Shown here: positions 21,283 to 32,860 of the stretch, piece by piece | How positions within the stretch are numbered: position 1 is the stretch's first letter | How the letters are laid out: the number at the start of each line of letters is the position of its first letter | Origin: Patiria pectinifera | Taxonomy: Eukaryota; Echinodermata; Asteroidea; Valvatida; Asterinidae | Direction: 5' to 3' | Length of the DNA stretch: 64,000 nucleotides | Assembly (NCBI GenBank): GCA_029964075.1 | Contig: CM057136.1 | Coordinates: 9,052,001 to 9,116,000 of the forward strand | Position numbers and translations under genes: made by a program | Notes under the pieces: model-generated | Database searches by the model: none | Told to the model about the DNA's origin: nothing | The model's input: the letters and a program-made list of their open reading frames with translations, nothing else

Positions 21283-21904
21283 CATGTGATCATAGTTAGA
21301 TCTTGATAAGTCGAGTTTGTTAATATTAGTCTCGACAAAACTAATTTTAAGGCCCAGAAATGTTCAATATATGATGCCTTAACCCCCCCCCCCCCACCCT
21401 ATATCAATCTGGCGACGTCGGTGTCCCCTCCTTATCTTGACTAGAAGTCGCCATTGTGGGTGCGTACCAGACGGGTTACATCAAGGGTTACGCGTACTTT
21501 GTGCTGAACAAAAAAAAAACAGTACAGGGAGTAATAGCCACTTTGGACTTGTGTGTGTGTTGGCTTCACGCATCAGTGAAACCATACAATGGTAATGGTT
21601 GATGGAAGTTCATTCATTTCTTGTCATCGGTGCTCGAGTTGACATTTTGGAGCCCACACAAGGCAGGGAGCGGGCAGTTAATCGTTGGGCCTCCTTTTGT
21701 GCATTTCCTCGGAGTCGCTGCGTTATAAATGAAAGCAGCTGGCATTTACGCGCCTCGCGCCAGCCTGGTGCCACCAGAGAAAATGGCTGTTGCCGGATTA
21801 ATAGTCTATATAATAGACAAGCTGATTTACCCGATCATAGATCGGGTAGGGCGTATTGTGTTGGGGATGAAAAGGTGGGGAGTTCAATGTATATGGGGGA
21901 TATA

Positions 21905-23020
21905 GATGAGGAGACATGCAGTTGTATAAAAGCAATTTCTGTGGTGTGATCTGAGGCAATTTCTGACCACTAAAACCAATTTCAGGAAAAGATCATCTTT
22001 AAAAGTTTTGAGTTTGGAGTAATTGAATCAGGTACGTGTATTCTCAGCAATAGAATCATTATAGTAGGCTACAACTTTTATTCGGGGAAGAAAAAGTGTG
22101 GGGGGGGACCAAACAATGTCCCCTGCTTTAAAATGGAGGGGGGGGGGTTCCCCCTGTCCCCCGTCGACTTACGCACATGATAATTGTGCACCATGGCAAC
22201 TGTCTGTAAATGTTCCCGTTTGTGTGTTAAAATGGCATTTTGTGAGGCAGTTGCATTTGTGGGAAAACGTAATGAAAATGTTACCGTAGCACACAGGCGA
22301 AGGCTGATTGTACAGTTCTGACAATAAATCATAATGCAATAAAACGTAAAGGTGTCATTTGAAATGGAAATGTTGAGTGTTACCATACAATTACAAACGG
22401 TCTGAATCATGGAGGAAGGTCATAATTAAGTTTCAGTATTGGACTCTTCAACAAACGTAAACTTGAACTTCTGACAATTTGCTAGACCGTTTGCAAGGAA
22501 AAAGTCGATTCAACTTTTATTCAAGTTGGTTCATCATCTATATAACAGCAAAATGTGGTATTAAATGTAAATGAGGGATGTAGTTGAGGAGACATGCAGT
22601 TATAAAAGCAATTTCTGTGGTGGGATCTGAGGCAATTTCTGACCACTAAAACCAATTTGAGCAAAAGATCATCTTTTAAAGTTTCGAGTTTGGAGTAATT
22701 TAATCAGCTACATGTATTCTGAGCAATTGAATCATTATTGTAGGCTACAATTTTTATTCGGGGGAAGAAAAAGTAGGCCACTTTTTCTTCCCCGAATAAT
22801 GCAATAAAACGTGGTGTCGTTTGAAATGAAAATGTTGAGTGTTACCATAAAATTACAAACGGTCTGAATCATGGAGGAATTATAAGGTCATAATGAAGAT
22901 TCAGTATTGGACTCTTCAACAAACGGAAACTTGAACTTCTTACAATTTGCGAGACTGTCTGCGAGGAAAAAGTCGATACAACTTTTATTGAACTTGGTTA
23001 AACCATTTATTTAACAGCAA
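21905..23020. repeat. tandem duplication, unit about 670 bp
   Basis: GAGGAGACATGCAGTT...CAATTTCTGACCACTAAAACC occurs at 21908 and 22580. The following words (GGCTACAA, TTTTATTCGGGGAAG, AATGTTGAGTGTTACCAT, CAGTATTGGACTCTTCAACA) repeat in the same order to about 22555 and 23015. The second copy is shorter owing to deletions, and near 22780 carries a small inverted echo (CACTTTTTCTTCCCCGAATAA). No coding. Confidence 0.85.
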
Positions 23021-23995
23021 GTTTTACTCGGCCTCCGAGAAATGTTTGCTCCTGAAAGGATCCGAGACCGCGGTCTCCCGCGACGCCAAAATGGCTCCAA
23101 GTCCGTGGAAAAATGTGGAGGGTGTCTTCCGCCGGGTTGGACACTTTTTCGTCGATTGTTTTTCGTGACTGCGTTTAAGATCGCGACATTTGAAGCAATG
23201 CATCGATCCTTCGATGATCCCAAACAGGCCCCCAAAATTACAACGCGACACTGAATATTATACGTGGCGGGCAGCGAACTCACAACGCTCAGCCTTGGTG
23301 GTGGAAGCATGGAGCAGTAAACACATTATGGAAGCAACAGCACTCTATCACGCGACGTCACATGCTTGTGCAATACCGAGCACCGTAGACCCAACCTCGT
23401 TTCCAGGGTGTGGAGCAGGCTGCAGTACGCGTTGCCATCGACGGTTTTACGCATAGCCGGGAAGTACCACGCAGTGTAGACTTTCGATTGGTCAGACCGC
23501 GCAAGGCATACTAATGTGTAGTCCTTCTGAGTATTCGTTGCACTCGGCGCAGGGGCGGCAAGCAAAGCACAGGAAAGATTAGAACACTTGGTGGCCACGC
23601 ACCATGGAGAAAAAATATTTTGCCAAGGTCACCCCATACTAACGTTTGGTGAACGCTTTTGCAGTACGGTAGACTTGAAATCAAGTCTGTAATGAGTGGT
23701 TTTAATCGCGTCCGCCGCGCGCGACTGCCAAGCTCTGTGCCGGGGGTACGACATACCGCAAATGCTGTCCTAGTAGCGGGGACGCTACGTACATTTTTGA
23801 CTCCATGCGTGTGCGATCCCATGCGTGTACTGCATTACAGACTTGAATAACTCGTTGTCAGTTTGTGCACAGGCAATGAGACTTGCTACCAAAATTGGAC
23901 GGAGCAGTCTGATTGGTTAAGAATCAAGAAAATATGAATATTCAACAGGCATCTCTTAGCCGATGCGTTTTGGCTTGCACGACGCGACGACACAC

Positions 23996-24353
23996 CATAG
24001 ATATAGAATAAAAAGACTAGATCGGCAGCGCGTCCACACGCGCGGACTTTCATGGAGGGTCACGTGCTGGAGGAAAGATACAACTAATGTGCGAAAACGT
24101 GACGAACGCAACGCCGTTTACGCGCACAGTGCACCATTATCGCTAACGCGTGGGCGCATCGCGTAAATACTCGGTACGCATTTCGGGCTTCGTGCGCGGT
24201 CACGTGCTGGAGGAAAGATACATTTAGCTCCATTACTTTACGTTAATTAGTTGCGCGTCCACAAAGGACAACAAAAATGGCGGAGATTTATCGCACAGTG
24301 AATGGGCGCGTTTGGACGCGCTGCCGATCTAGTCTTTTTATTCTATATCTATG
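23996..24353. mobile_element. 358-bp MITE with exact 8-bp TSD (hAT- or P-like)
   Basis: CATAGATATAGAATAAAAAG at the left and its inverse at the right extend into a terminal inverted repeat of about 48 bp with one or two mismatches. CGACACAC flanks both sides (23988-23995 and 24354-24361). An internal word, CACGTGCTGGAGGAAAGATA, occurs twice. The 8-bp duplication fits hAT or P superfamilies. Confidence 0.85.
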
Positions 24354-24361
24354 CGACACAC

Positions 24362-24411
24362 ACACACACGTACATGTACACTGTACATGTACATGTACAT
24401 GTACACACAAC
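24362..24411. repeat. CA/GTACAT microsatellite
   Basis: CACACACACG followed by repeated GTACAT; a similar tract lies at 25065-25125. Confidence 0.8.
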
Positions 24412-24480
24412 GCCTGATTATCGCGGCGTCTTCACTAAATATTCCCAATCGCTTCGGATTTCCTATCGCCCAAAGTTAAA

Positions 24481-24711
24481 ATGGAGGAGTTGGAAGCTGG
24501 CACCGAAAAGTATAGAGGTTCCATTGACCATGGGTTGCGAAAACTGTGGATTACCAGTGCTCTGAAACCCCAACAAACTGAGGCAATCACAAGTTTTCTT
24601 GACGGCAACGACACCTTCGTGAATCTACCCACCGGGTACGGGAAATCCCTGATATACTACATGGGCCAAAAGGAGCTTACGTTTACAGTCGGTGCGCATT
24701 TCATTTTTTGA
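24481..24711 (+). pseudogene. RecQ-like DEAD helicase N-terminal exon
   Basis: The frame opens with ATG at 24481 and contains LKPQQTEAITSFLDGND (Q-motif-like) followed by TFVNLPTGYGKSLIYY, a Walker A of the form G-x-G-K-S. This order, LKxxQ...P-T-G-x-G-K-S, is that of RecQ-type superfamily 2 helicases, which unwind DNA using ATP. Coding similarity stops after about residue 60, and a stop follows at 24711; the DEAH box and helicase C-terminal domain are absent from the surrounding DNA. A captured first exon or broken gene inside the 2.55-kb TIR element is the simplest reading. Whether it is expressed cannot be told. Confidence 0.65.
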
Positions 24712-25725
24712 AGGGGATTTACAATTATTCGTAACAGTTTCAAGTTCCATAATTACACTAAATGTTACTCCTTTTATTCAAAGACAGTTGCAAAAGTATT
24801 AATAATATTTACAATGTTATACTCTTTTTTACCGTAATTTTAAAACTAGGACTGCCAAATCAAATGGAAACTTCAAATGATCGTGTAATAATTACCCCTA
24901 TTTTTATAATGGATGTTTCTTCGCAAGCCAGATGGGCTACCATTGGCCCGCGCTATGGAAATACATGCATATGCATTGCAGTGTCTGCATATATGAATAT
25001 TCGCTTGAAAACGTGTTGGTCAAGTCGTTAGACACGGACTGACCATGCCTCGCCGCGCGGTGTACGTGTATGTATGTACATTGTACATGTACATGTACAT
25101 CGTACATGTACATTGTACTGTACATGACTTTTGCATGACTGGTTGTAGCGCTCACTTTGCGTGAACGGTGGTGGCATGGCCGGTATGCGGATTCTGGCGC
25201 TGATGACGGACATAAACCACTATAGTTTAACGACTTGCCATCAAGTCTAGCAGTACGGCCGAGTAGAACACGTAAACGAAACCCCTACGTTGACCTCGCT
25301 GACCTCGCACAGTCTAGACACGCAGAAAAGCCAGCAGAGGGGGCGGCCAGGTAGTCAACGTGAAAGCGCACACGACGGCAAATTCCTGCGAAAAAAATCC
25401 TCACGAAAAATCGACGAAACGGATCGCCGGTCCGTACGGGAAAATCAGGACGACCCGAAGTGTCCGACCCGGCGGAAGACACCCTCCGCATTTTTCCACG
25501 GACGTGGAGCGATTTTGGCGCCGCGGGAGCCCGCGGTCTCGGATCCTTTCATGAGCAAACATCGTCTCGGAGGCCGAGTTCAACTCTATCTTACATTTAT
25601 AGATGAATAGAGCTATATTGAATTACTACAGTGTTAACTCGCTGTACAAAGTGAAGCCTGCTGGGCGGATCCACGTTTGTGCACAAACAAATGGAAAACT
25701 CGAAAATTAGTACAGCTATAGTACG

Positions 25726-25969
25726 GCTTGAAAAACGATCCCTCCACAGCATGACTATATAGCGCCACTTTCGGGCCCGATTGCATCCACAATGCTCAGA
25801 ATTGGAAGCCCCAAGTCCGGGCCAGAGGTGCATTGCCATATCTCTTCAATTCCCCAATTCCATGGCTCTCAGAACTGTCTAGATCTAAAATAATATAGAA
25901 TAGTTTAAGGGTTCAAATTTTATTCATGAGCTCGGCGGACGGATATTTGGCCTATTTACTGGTGTGCAA
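25726..25969. repeat. dispersed repeat Z, copy 1
   Basis: GATCCCTCCACA...GCGCCACTTTCGGGCCCGA...CGGCGGACGGATATTTGGCC matches 31251-31480 in the same order and orientation with scattered changes. Confidence 0.85.
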
Positions 25970-26308
25970 GCATAGGCTGTATTGAATAACAAAGTGAAGC
26001 CTGCTGGGCAACCTCGTTTCCATAGGTACGATCTTGCTGCGTGCCATGTTGTTTCCCATCATGCCTTGCGCGATCTTAACCACTGGAATTGTCTCATTTA
26101 AATGTGTCAAATATTGGCACATTTAAACTAGGACTGCAGTCGATGTATCTAACGCGGGACGCCATGTTTAAACTGCTTACTTTTGTTTTGAAGAATCAAT
26201 CCTTTCATCCATAAGGTTTCGACGTTGCGTTATTTAGCAAGGATTTGTATTAAATGTACGTACCACTTTCGTCCCTTTACAACCGAAGATACAGGTTTTT
26301 TAGGCGAA
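25970..26308. other. non-coding stretch
   Basis: Nothing recognised. Confidence 0.4.
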
Positions 26309-27230
26309 AACGAGGCTATACCATAACCCATATCGTACATGCATCAACAAGACAAAAAATATGTTTGTACGCATGTTCGTACGTGACTTGACGTGCATAG
26401 CGCGCGAGCGCCCTATCCGGTTCGTAATTACATTGATGTTCTATATCTTAGAGAGCGAAATGCTTGTTCATCTTTTTTGTAGGTGTGATATTTCATCTAT
26501 GTTTTGGACCCAGGTTAATGATTGGTTAGAGAGGACTCTTAATTTAAACATACACTTGACAATAAAGCTATACTGTTCTGTGTAATTAAAAAAAATCGTG
26601 GAAGGCTCTCAACCTGATCCTTATTTTGTGTCGTTTTCACATTTAGAAGATGAAGATGAACGATAGCAGACCATCATTTGCACTATTGAAAGTTTGATTT
26701 AAAACGTTATTTTAGTGTGGAAAAATACATCTCGATTACAAATGGATCTATTGCAAATGTCATACAAAATGGGACTCCTTTGAAGTACTGTGTCAAAATT
26801 AACTCTGTATTCCAAATGTATTATAGGTCAAGATATTTGCGACATTGCCTTGGTTTCTTAAGTAGTTTTTGTATAGCTGAGAAGTTGCTTTGAGGTTGAA
26901 TACAATATTTCTTCCGGGGGGGGGAATAAAAAAACGAGCGTCACATGACATTGGGTTTCGCTCTGTCATGATCGTCGATGAACCAACTCCAAACAATAAC
27001 CATTGTTACGGTTACCGTGGAAACTATGTGACGACAGCAAGCGATATCCCAAACATGAGGCTCATCGTGCCAGGGAGTGGTGCTCTGCCCGTTTTGATTG
27101 CAGATATCAAAGTGAAGACCTGCTGGCTGGTTAAAACAACCCCGCGTAAAATGTGGGTCTTCAGTTGGACTCTGGGGCTTTTTAGTTCCTTCTTTATTCT
27201 ATCTGTACGAGGGAACACGTGCAGTGCCAT
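26309..27230. repeat. segmental duplication block X, copy 1
   Basis: Matches 28983-29914 in the same orientation from AACGAGGCTATA to GTGCAGTGCCAT. It includes a non-LTR reverse-transcriptase fragment, the 5' region and the signal-peptide exon. Similarity stops inside the exon, right after codons for T-C-S-A. Confidence 0.9.
26451..26585 (+). pseudogene. non-LTR retrotransposon ORF2 C-terminal fragment
   Basis: The translated words SEMLVHLFCRCDISSMFW and VNDWLERTLNLNI match the cysteine motif found after the RT domain in L1/CR1-like ORF2 proteins (E-T-x-x-H-L-F-x-x-C...F-W). Only this part is visible and a stop follows. The copy at about 29115-29229 is frameshifted. Dead fragment. Confidence 0.5.
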
Positions 27231-27264
27231 TCATTTTACGACAGAAAAATTACCAGAAAGGTAA
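27151..27264 (+). pseudogene. secretory exon 1, truncated duplicate
   Basis: ATG at 27151 begins MWVFSWTLGLFSSFF, then ILSVRGNTCSA, an apparent signal peptide identical but for one residue to that at 29835. After TCSA the sequence leaves the duplication and runs 11 unrelated codons to a stop at 27264. The downstream mature part and the splice donor of the other copy are absent, so this copy is unlikely to make the same protein. Confidence 0.7.
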
Positions 27265-27447
27265 TGACAAAAGCGTTCTATGATACTAATAACAAATTGT
27301 TACGTGATCAAGGTCCAATATTTCGATTTTTATGTTAGATGTTAATCTTATTTTTGAAAAGGGATGCCTTTCTAGGATGAGTGCTTCATACATCAAAAGC
27401 CATTTAGCAAATTGTTGTCTTCATATTCATTCAGCAACGAAAGATTT

Positions 27448-28846
27448 ATCCCCTTTTCAGTACTTCACTGTCTCATGCCGATTGAATATTGTTAATTCTT
27501 TCAAAAATCATTGCTTCCTGTGACTTTCGAATCTAGCTTCAATACCTGGACACGAAAGCCTTGTCTGTACGTTAAATTAGTTAATTTTACACACAAAGTC
27601 TCAATTACTCTCTTGTTAACCCGATTCTACCGGGTTTGAAGTTTGCATTTAGGTACGAAATCATTATAAAATAATACATGATGGAGAAAAATATTGTTTA
27701 AAAAAGTATTTTGAATAACCTCAGTAAAGCACTTTGGTATTTCGATGAAGTAGTCCAGATCAAAGGTCAGTCGGGATAAAATAACCGATGTGATGTTGAG
27801 GCCGGTCCGGTTTAAGGCCGGTTCATACTCGGCGCGAAAAGCCAACGCGATAGCGAATTTGTGATGTCAGGGCAGTTTTAAAAGTTGAGCCCATTTCAAC
27901 TTTGGCGAATTTCGTAGCGAATGCTTCGTGACGTCAAATTCGCATCGCATGAAGTATGAGCCGACCATGATACTTCACACGAATGCGAATGCGAAACGAA
28001 TTTGGAGTCATGAAACATTCGCTGCAAAATTCGCCGGAGTTCAAATGTGCTCACCTCCTTGCGAAATCGCAGCGCGAAAATTTGCTATGACGTCACAAAT
28101 TTGCGTTCGCATTTCGCTTTGAGTTTGAACCGGCCTGAAACAGAAGTGACGCCATGATGACGTCATAGGTATCAAATTACAAGCGAGTTTAGTTTCACAA
28201 GATTTATTAGTTATAATTCATGAACAAAATGAACAATCATGTTGGTACTTATTGTTATATTGTTATATTATAGACCATACCTTGATAAACATTATTTTGT
28301 GGTTTCCGAAAGTAAAGTTTCTTGACGGAAGGAGCGACATTTACGTAGGATAGGTAGGTAACTTAAGAACTGAAGCTGTACATGTGATCATAGTTAGATC
28401 TTGATAAGTCGAGTTTGTTAATATTAGTCTCGACAAGAAAACGATTTTTAAGGCCCAGAAATATTCAATCTATGATGCCTTAACCCCCCCCCCCCCTATC
28501 AATCTGGCGACGTCGGTGTCCCCTCCTTATCTTGACTAGAAGTCGCCATTGTGGGTGTGTACCAGACGGGTTACATCAAGGGTTACGCGTACTCTGTGCT
28601 GAAAAAAAAAAAAACAGTACAGGAGTAATAGCCGCTTTGGACTTGTTGTGTGTGTGTTGGCTTCACGCATCAGTGAAACCATACAATGGTAATGGTTGAT
28701 GGAAGTTCAATAATTTCTTGTCATCGGTGCTCGAGTTGACATTTTGGAGCCCACACAAGGCAGGGAGCGGGCAGTTAATCGTTGGGCCTCCTTTTGTGCA
28801 TTTCCTCGGAGTTGCTGCATTATAAATGAAAGCAGCTCCCTTACCA
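27448..28846. repeat. segmental duplication block Y, copy 2 (uninserted)
   Basis: Direct counterpart of 19206-21743. It preserves the empty sites of both insertions in that copy and a complete MITE at 27815-28136. A poly-C run near 28485 and a poly-A run near 28605 match those in the first copy. Confidence 0.9.
27815..28136. mobile_element. 322-bp MITE (AGGCCGGTTCA ends)
   Basis: Starts AGGCCGGTTCATACTCGGCG and ends CTTTGAGTTTGAACCGGCCT, an imperfect inverted pair. The inside is a series of TTCGCA/TGCGAA and GACGTCA words that can fold. The copy in block Y1 has lost the left end and is split at its right end by the 158-bp insertion. Confidence 0.75.
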
Positions 28847-28982
28847 AACTAGACTGCTATATTAGCATGTGCATAGCAGTTCAATAGCATTTAAACAGCA
28901 TGTGCATGCTATTATAGCATCCACATAGCATTCACAGAAGATGATGACTTGATGACTGCTAACTTTAGCAGTCCATATAACA
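28847..28982. repeat. GCATGTGCATAGCA-rich short repeat
   Basis: Degenerate copies of TAGCATGTGCATAGCAGT and TATAGCATCCACATAGCA; palindromic GCATGTGCATGC at the centre. Confidence 0.5.
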
Positions 28983-29914
28983 AACGAGGCTATATATACC
29001 ATAACCCATATCGTACATGCATCAACAAGAAAAAAAATATGTTCGTACGCATGTTCGTACGTGGCTTGACGTGCATAGCGCGCGAGCGCCCTATCCGGTT
29101 CCTAATTACATAATAGATATTCTATATCTTAGAGAGCGAAACGCTTGTTCATCTTTTTTTGTAGGTGTGAGATTTCATCTATGTTTTGGACCCAAGTTAA
29201 TGATTGGTTTGAGAGGACTCTTAATTTAAACATACACTTAGACAATAAGGTTATACTTTTCTGTGTAATTAAAAAAAATTGTGGAAGGCTCTCAACCTGA
29301 TCCTTATTTTGTGTCGTTTTCACATTTAGAAGATGAAGATGAACGATAGCAGACCATCCCTTGCACTATTGAAACTTGTTTAAAACGTTATTTTAGTTTG
29401 GAAAAGCACATCTCTATTACAAATGGATTTATTGCAAATGTCATACAAAATGGGACTCCTTTGAAGTACTGTGTCAAAATTAACTCTGTATTCCCAAATG
29501 TGTTATAGGTCAAGATATTTTGCGACATTGCCTTGGTTTCTTAAGTAATTTTTGTATAGCTGAGAAGTTGCTTTGAGGCTGCATACAATATTTCCTCCAA
29601 GGGAAAATAAAATAATCCCGAACGTCACATGACATTGGGTTTCGCTCTGTCATGATCGTCGATGAACCAACGCCAAACAATATCCATTGTTACGGTTACC
29701 GTGGAAACTATGTGACGACAGCAAGTGATATCCCAAACATTAGGCTCATCGTGCCAGGGAGTGGTGCTCTGCCCGTTTTGATTGCATATATCAAAGTGAA
29801 GACCTGCTGGCTGGTCATGAAAAACCCGCGTAAAATGTGGGTCTTCAGTTGGACTTTGGGGCTTTTTAGTTCCTTCTTTATTCTACCTGTGCGAGGGAAC
29901 ACGTGTAGTGCCAT
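28983..29914. repeat. segmental duplication block X, copy 2
   Basis: Counterpart of 26309-27230. It ends within the signal-peptide exon; downstream the exon continues to its own splice donor, so this is likely the parental locus. Confidence 0.85.
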
Positions 29915-30000
29915 GGTCCAGGCTGCACCCGGTGATGATCTGACCGCACTTCGTAACAAGGCTTTCGCATCTTTCAGAGCACAGTGCCGTGGTAAACAAG
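29835..30000 (+). CDS. first coding exon of a secreted protein
   Basis: ATG at 29835 starts a hydrophobic leader, MWVFSWTLGLFSSFF then ILPVRGNTCSA, with a plausible signal peptidase site after CSA. The mature part begins MVQAAPGDDLTALRNKAF and continues SFRAQCRGKQ up to a strong donor, AAACAAG|GTAAGTA at 30000/30001. The exon is 55 codons plus one base, so the intron is phase 1, the usual phase after a signal-peptide exon in animals. An in-frame upstream ATG at 29652 would bury the leader and is less likely. The next exon was not found in the window. The protein family is not recognised. Blocks X1 and X2 duplicate the upstream 870 bp and the leader, so a promoter copy also exists at 26.3-27.1 kb. 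Confidence 0.6.
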
Positions 30001-30511
30001 GTAAGTATTTCTACTCCATAAAATCTGTTAAAAGGGCAACTATAGCATGATGTCTTACAGGGAAATCTCAGAAAACTAGCATGAGTTTTTCTTTTGCAAT
30101 ATTAGTCATTTGATTGTAAAACCAGATTTCTAAAATGATCTGTTTGCTGGCGTTTTGCGATCCGTGTGCAAATTGGTAGGCCACGTAACTGTAGTGTTAG
30201 TCTTTTTATCATATTTAAAATCGAGCCTTATCTTATCGAATAGACATTTAAAGGACCGTGCAATGGAGTTTTTCCCATGATTCGAATTTTTGAAATGCAA
30301 TAACTTTTCGAACTTCAGGCTTTTCCGCCAACTTTGCAGATTGGCTTTTCCGCCATCAACGGAAAAGCCATTGTTTTTTTTGTGTGTTTTTTGTGTGTGG
30401 GCTTTTCCGCATAGTTGCAGAAAAGTATTTCTTTTTGTTCCTCGTCTATAATTATGCGTCAAGGAGGGCGCTGTAAGATCTCCCGGCTTAACATCGTATA
30501 GGGGTGCACCC
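30001..30511. other. intron-like sequence with CTTTTCCGC repeats
   Basis: Follows the donor at 30001. Around 30315-30420 the word GGCTTTTCCGC occurs four times, once in inverse as GCGGAAAAGCC-like GGAAAAGCC. No gene seen. Confidence 0.45.
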
Positions 30512-31021
30512 TACCTCGTCCCCAGTGCTTACTTTATTTCCAACCGCGTTTCCAATAGTAAACCTTGGATAGGAAACTTTCTTCATGTATCCTGATTGGA
30601 TACCGCAATTGGCTAGTAATGGATTTTTATCGTGTTCTTGGTGCTATTATTCACAACGTGCAGTACGTGTTTTCGCGATCATTCGTCCACGCCTTCTCGA
30701 AAATACTAATTTCCTTTCCAATTTGCTCATATTAATATGAAATATGATACTGCATGTTGTGTCGATAAGATCGTAACAGTTTGATTTCAAAAATCGTGTT
30801 TTCGTAACTCACGCCGTGCTCGCGCTGCTACGAATTGACTCTGTTTTTACCCCAGACACCGCATACAAAAACAAACGCTAATGTGTAACGCATATCCAGG
30901 CACCAGACTGTTCCTCATTTGCATACGTGTTTAAAAATCTTGCACATGCAAATGATCCAATACCAGGGTGAGAGAGCAGGTAGTGGTGGGCGCGTACTGC
31001 TCGACACCCTGGGGACGAGGT
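30512..31021. mobile_element. 510-bp TIR element
   Basis: TACCTCGTCCCCAGTG at the left and CACCCTGGGGACGAGGT at the right are near-inverse ends of about 16 bp. No coding region. Target duplication not determined. Confidence 0.5.
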
Positions 31022-31250
31022 TGGGGTTCACCCAATCAAATAAATTTCCATAGACAACAGTGTAAATGCCCATACTTCAAAATTCTTTTAAAAATACTCA
31101 AAACTCTCACATGTGTTCAGGCTGCACAGAAAAATCTTTCATTTTATTTTCAATTTTTGTTGGGTTGACATGACTTTTCGAGACATTCTCACCCAAATAA
31201 AAACGACCCCTAAAATTAGTGATGTTTCCCAAAGTGGAACAGTAGCCATC

Positions 31251-31480
31251 TTGAAAAGGGATCCCTCCACATTATGGCTTAATTGCGCCACTTTCGGGCC
31301 CGATTGCATCCAAAATGCTCTGAATTGGAAGCCCTAAGTCCGGGCCAGAGGTGTATTGCCATATCTCTTGAATCTCCCGATTCCATGGCTCTCAGAACTC
31401 TCTAATATAGAAGAATTTGAGTGTATAACTTGTATTCATGAGCTCGGCGGACGGATATTTGGCCTATTTACTGGTGTGCA
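31251..31480. repeat. dispersed repeat Z, copy 2
   Basis: Direct counterpart of 25726-25969, ending at the shared GGCCTATTTACTGGTGTGCA. Confidence 0.85.
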
Positions 31481-32835
31481 CCCATCGGCCTACTAAAAGA
31501 AAACCGGATCCGGCATAATATCCACTAGACATTTTTCTACGCATTTTCAGCTGATGCATTGCGTGTAGCGCCGTCAACGCGGTTCTGCTTTTTCACAGTG
31601 CATTGCGCCGATAACCATCTTTTCACGTTACGTTGTGTGATCTTTATCACAGTTTTTAAGAAAACATTTCATATTATTATTTTAAACGTCACTAACATTG
31701 TAACTAGTGTGGTTAGTCTAATACGTAAAGGTGCGTTGTTAAGGTATACGGGGCCCGTAACTTCACATTTGCTATTTTTAAAAAGCTTTTTTAATATACC
31801 CACCTTTTCAGATGAGTATACAAGACCATGCTTATTAAATTCTTGAGTTTCATAATATGTCTGGTCTAGTGTGCTTTATGCAATATCATACTATGTATGG
31901 GTCTGTTGTGTACTCCTGCAATATCTTATTCTTGGTGGCCGTGTCATCTTTTAAGGTCAATTTTATCAATTTTATCAATCGATCTTACTTAATTTCAGTG
32001 TGTGCCTTGTTTTTATTCTGTTTTGTTATTTTGGCTGGACCGTTACTTTTGCCTTTGTCTTTTTATATAAAAAAAAATGCTCTTTTAAAACGTACTTCAT
32101 TAGTGTGTCAAATTAGATTGGTTTTAAGATACAAAATCATTAATCCAGGTCACTTTCTTTTTGACTTACCCAGTATGATTCAAGTTCACATGGTTATAGT
32201 TTGGTCCTTGGTGAAAATGCATAGACAGATATGCATCTTTCACACCTTTCAATTTTCAGACTTTTTTATTTGACAATCTCATTCCTGCAGCCGATTTCAT
32301 GTAACCTTATGCGATGACATAGTAAGAACACTCGGGCCACCATTTATAATGTACGTTGCGCAACATTTTAGTCACGACAATTTTAAGAAAGTTTCTCAGT
32401 GCGTAAGTCTGTGGATTGCTCAACGAATAATGGCATGACGCAGTTATTTGAGGTGGCTTACATTGTAATATTTTACTTGTGACAAAATTGTAAGTTCATG
32501 GGCGGATCCAGCGGGGGGGGGGGGGAGTTGAGGGCGAATGCCCCCCCTTTTCCTTCAGAAAAAAACAACAACAAGATGTTCTCCCCACGTACAAACGTGC
32601 GTATCGGCCCGATACGCTCGAATTACACACTATAATCGTTACAAAAGCCACTATTTCATCTTGACATGATAAATCTGGACGAAAAAGCTTATTGTTCTGA
32701 CGCATTTGTGATCAAAATGCACCAAAGCCATGCCGCTGTACGCGTATACGATGTTCCGTGCGGCATAGCATGACAGTTCAGTGCAGTGCCATCGCCATTC
32801 ACTGGTTCCCACCGCGTATACTAACAGAATCAAAG
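31481..32835. other. AT-rich stretch without recognisable gene
   Basis: Open frames at 31559-31846 and 31857-32273 are rich in Phe, Ile and Leu because the DNA is T-rich; no family motif is present. A G-run lies at about 32513-32525. Confidence 0.45.
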
Positions 32836-32860
32836 CTCCGAACCAGCCAACGGATCCCCT

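Larger units (their letters stand above)
19206..21743. repeat. segmental duplication block Y, copy 1 (with two insertions)
   Basis: Matches 27448-28846 in the same orientation, from CCCTTTTCAGTACTTCACTG to TATAAATGAAAGCAGCT. This copy contains two extra segments absent from the other: 19843-20000 and 20248-21282. It also has a deletion at about 19573 that removes the left end of the MITE preserved at 27815. No gene lies inside; a frame shared by the two copies (19649-19831) lies within MITE sequence and shows no known motif. Confidence 0.9.
23026..25579. mobile_element. 2.55-kb element with about 125-bp terminal inverted repeats
   Basis: The first 125 bp (ACTCGGCCTCCGAGA, GGATCCGAGACCGCGG, GTCCGTGGAAAAATG, GAGGGTGTCTTCCGCCGGGT) recur in inverse orientation, at roughly 90 percent identity, at 25455-25579. 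Between them lie a younger MITE (23996-24353), a RecQ-like helicase exon (24481-24711) and two GTACAT microsatellites. No transposase is visible, so it would be non-autonomous. No clear target duplication was found. Confidence 0.65.

Noticed and set aside
26890-27150. In-frame N-terminal extension of the secretory exon
   Set aside because: It would place the hydrophobic leader in the middle of the protein; the ATG at 27151 (and 29835) gives a normal signal peptide.
31559-32273. Two hydrophobic frames that could look like membrane proteins
   Set aside because: Composition follows the T-rich DNA; no family motif, start context or neighbouring exon supports them.
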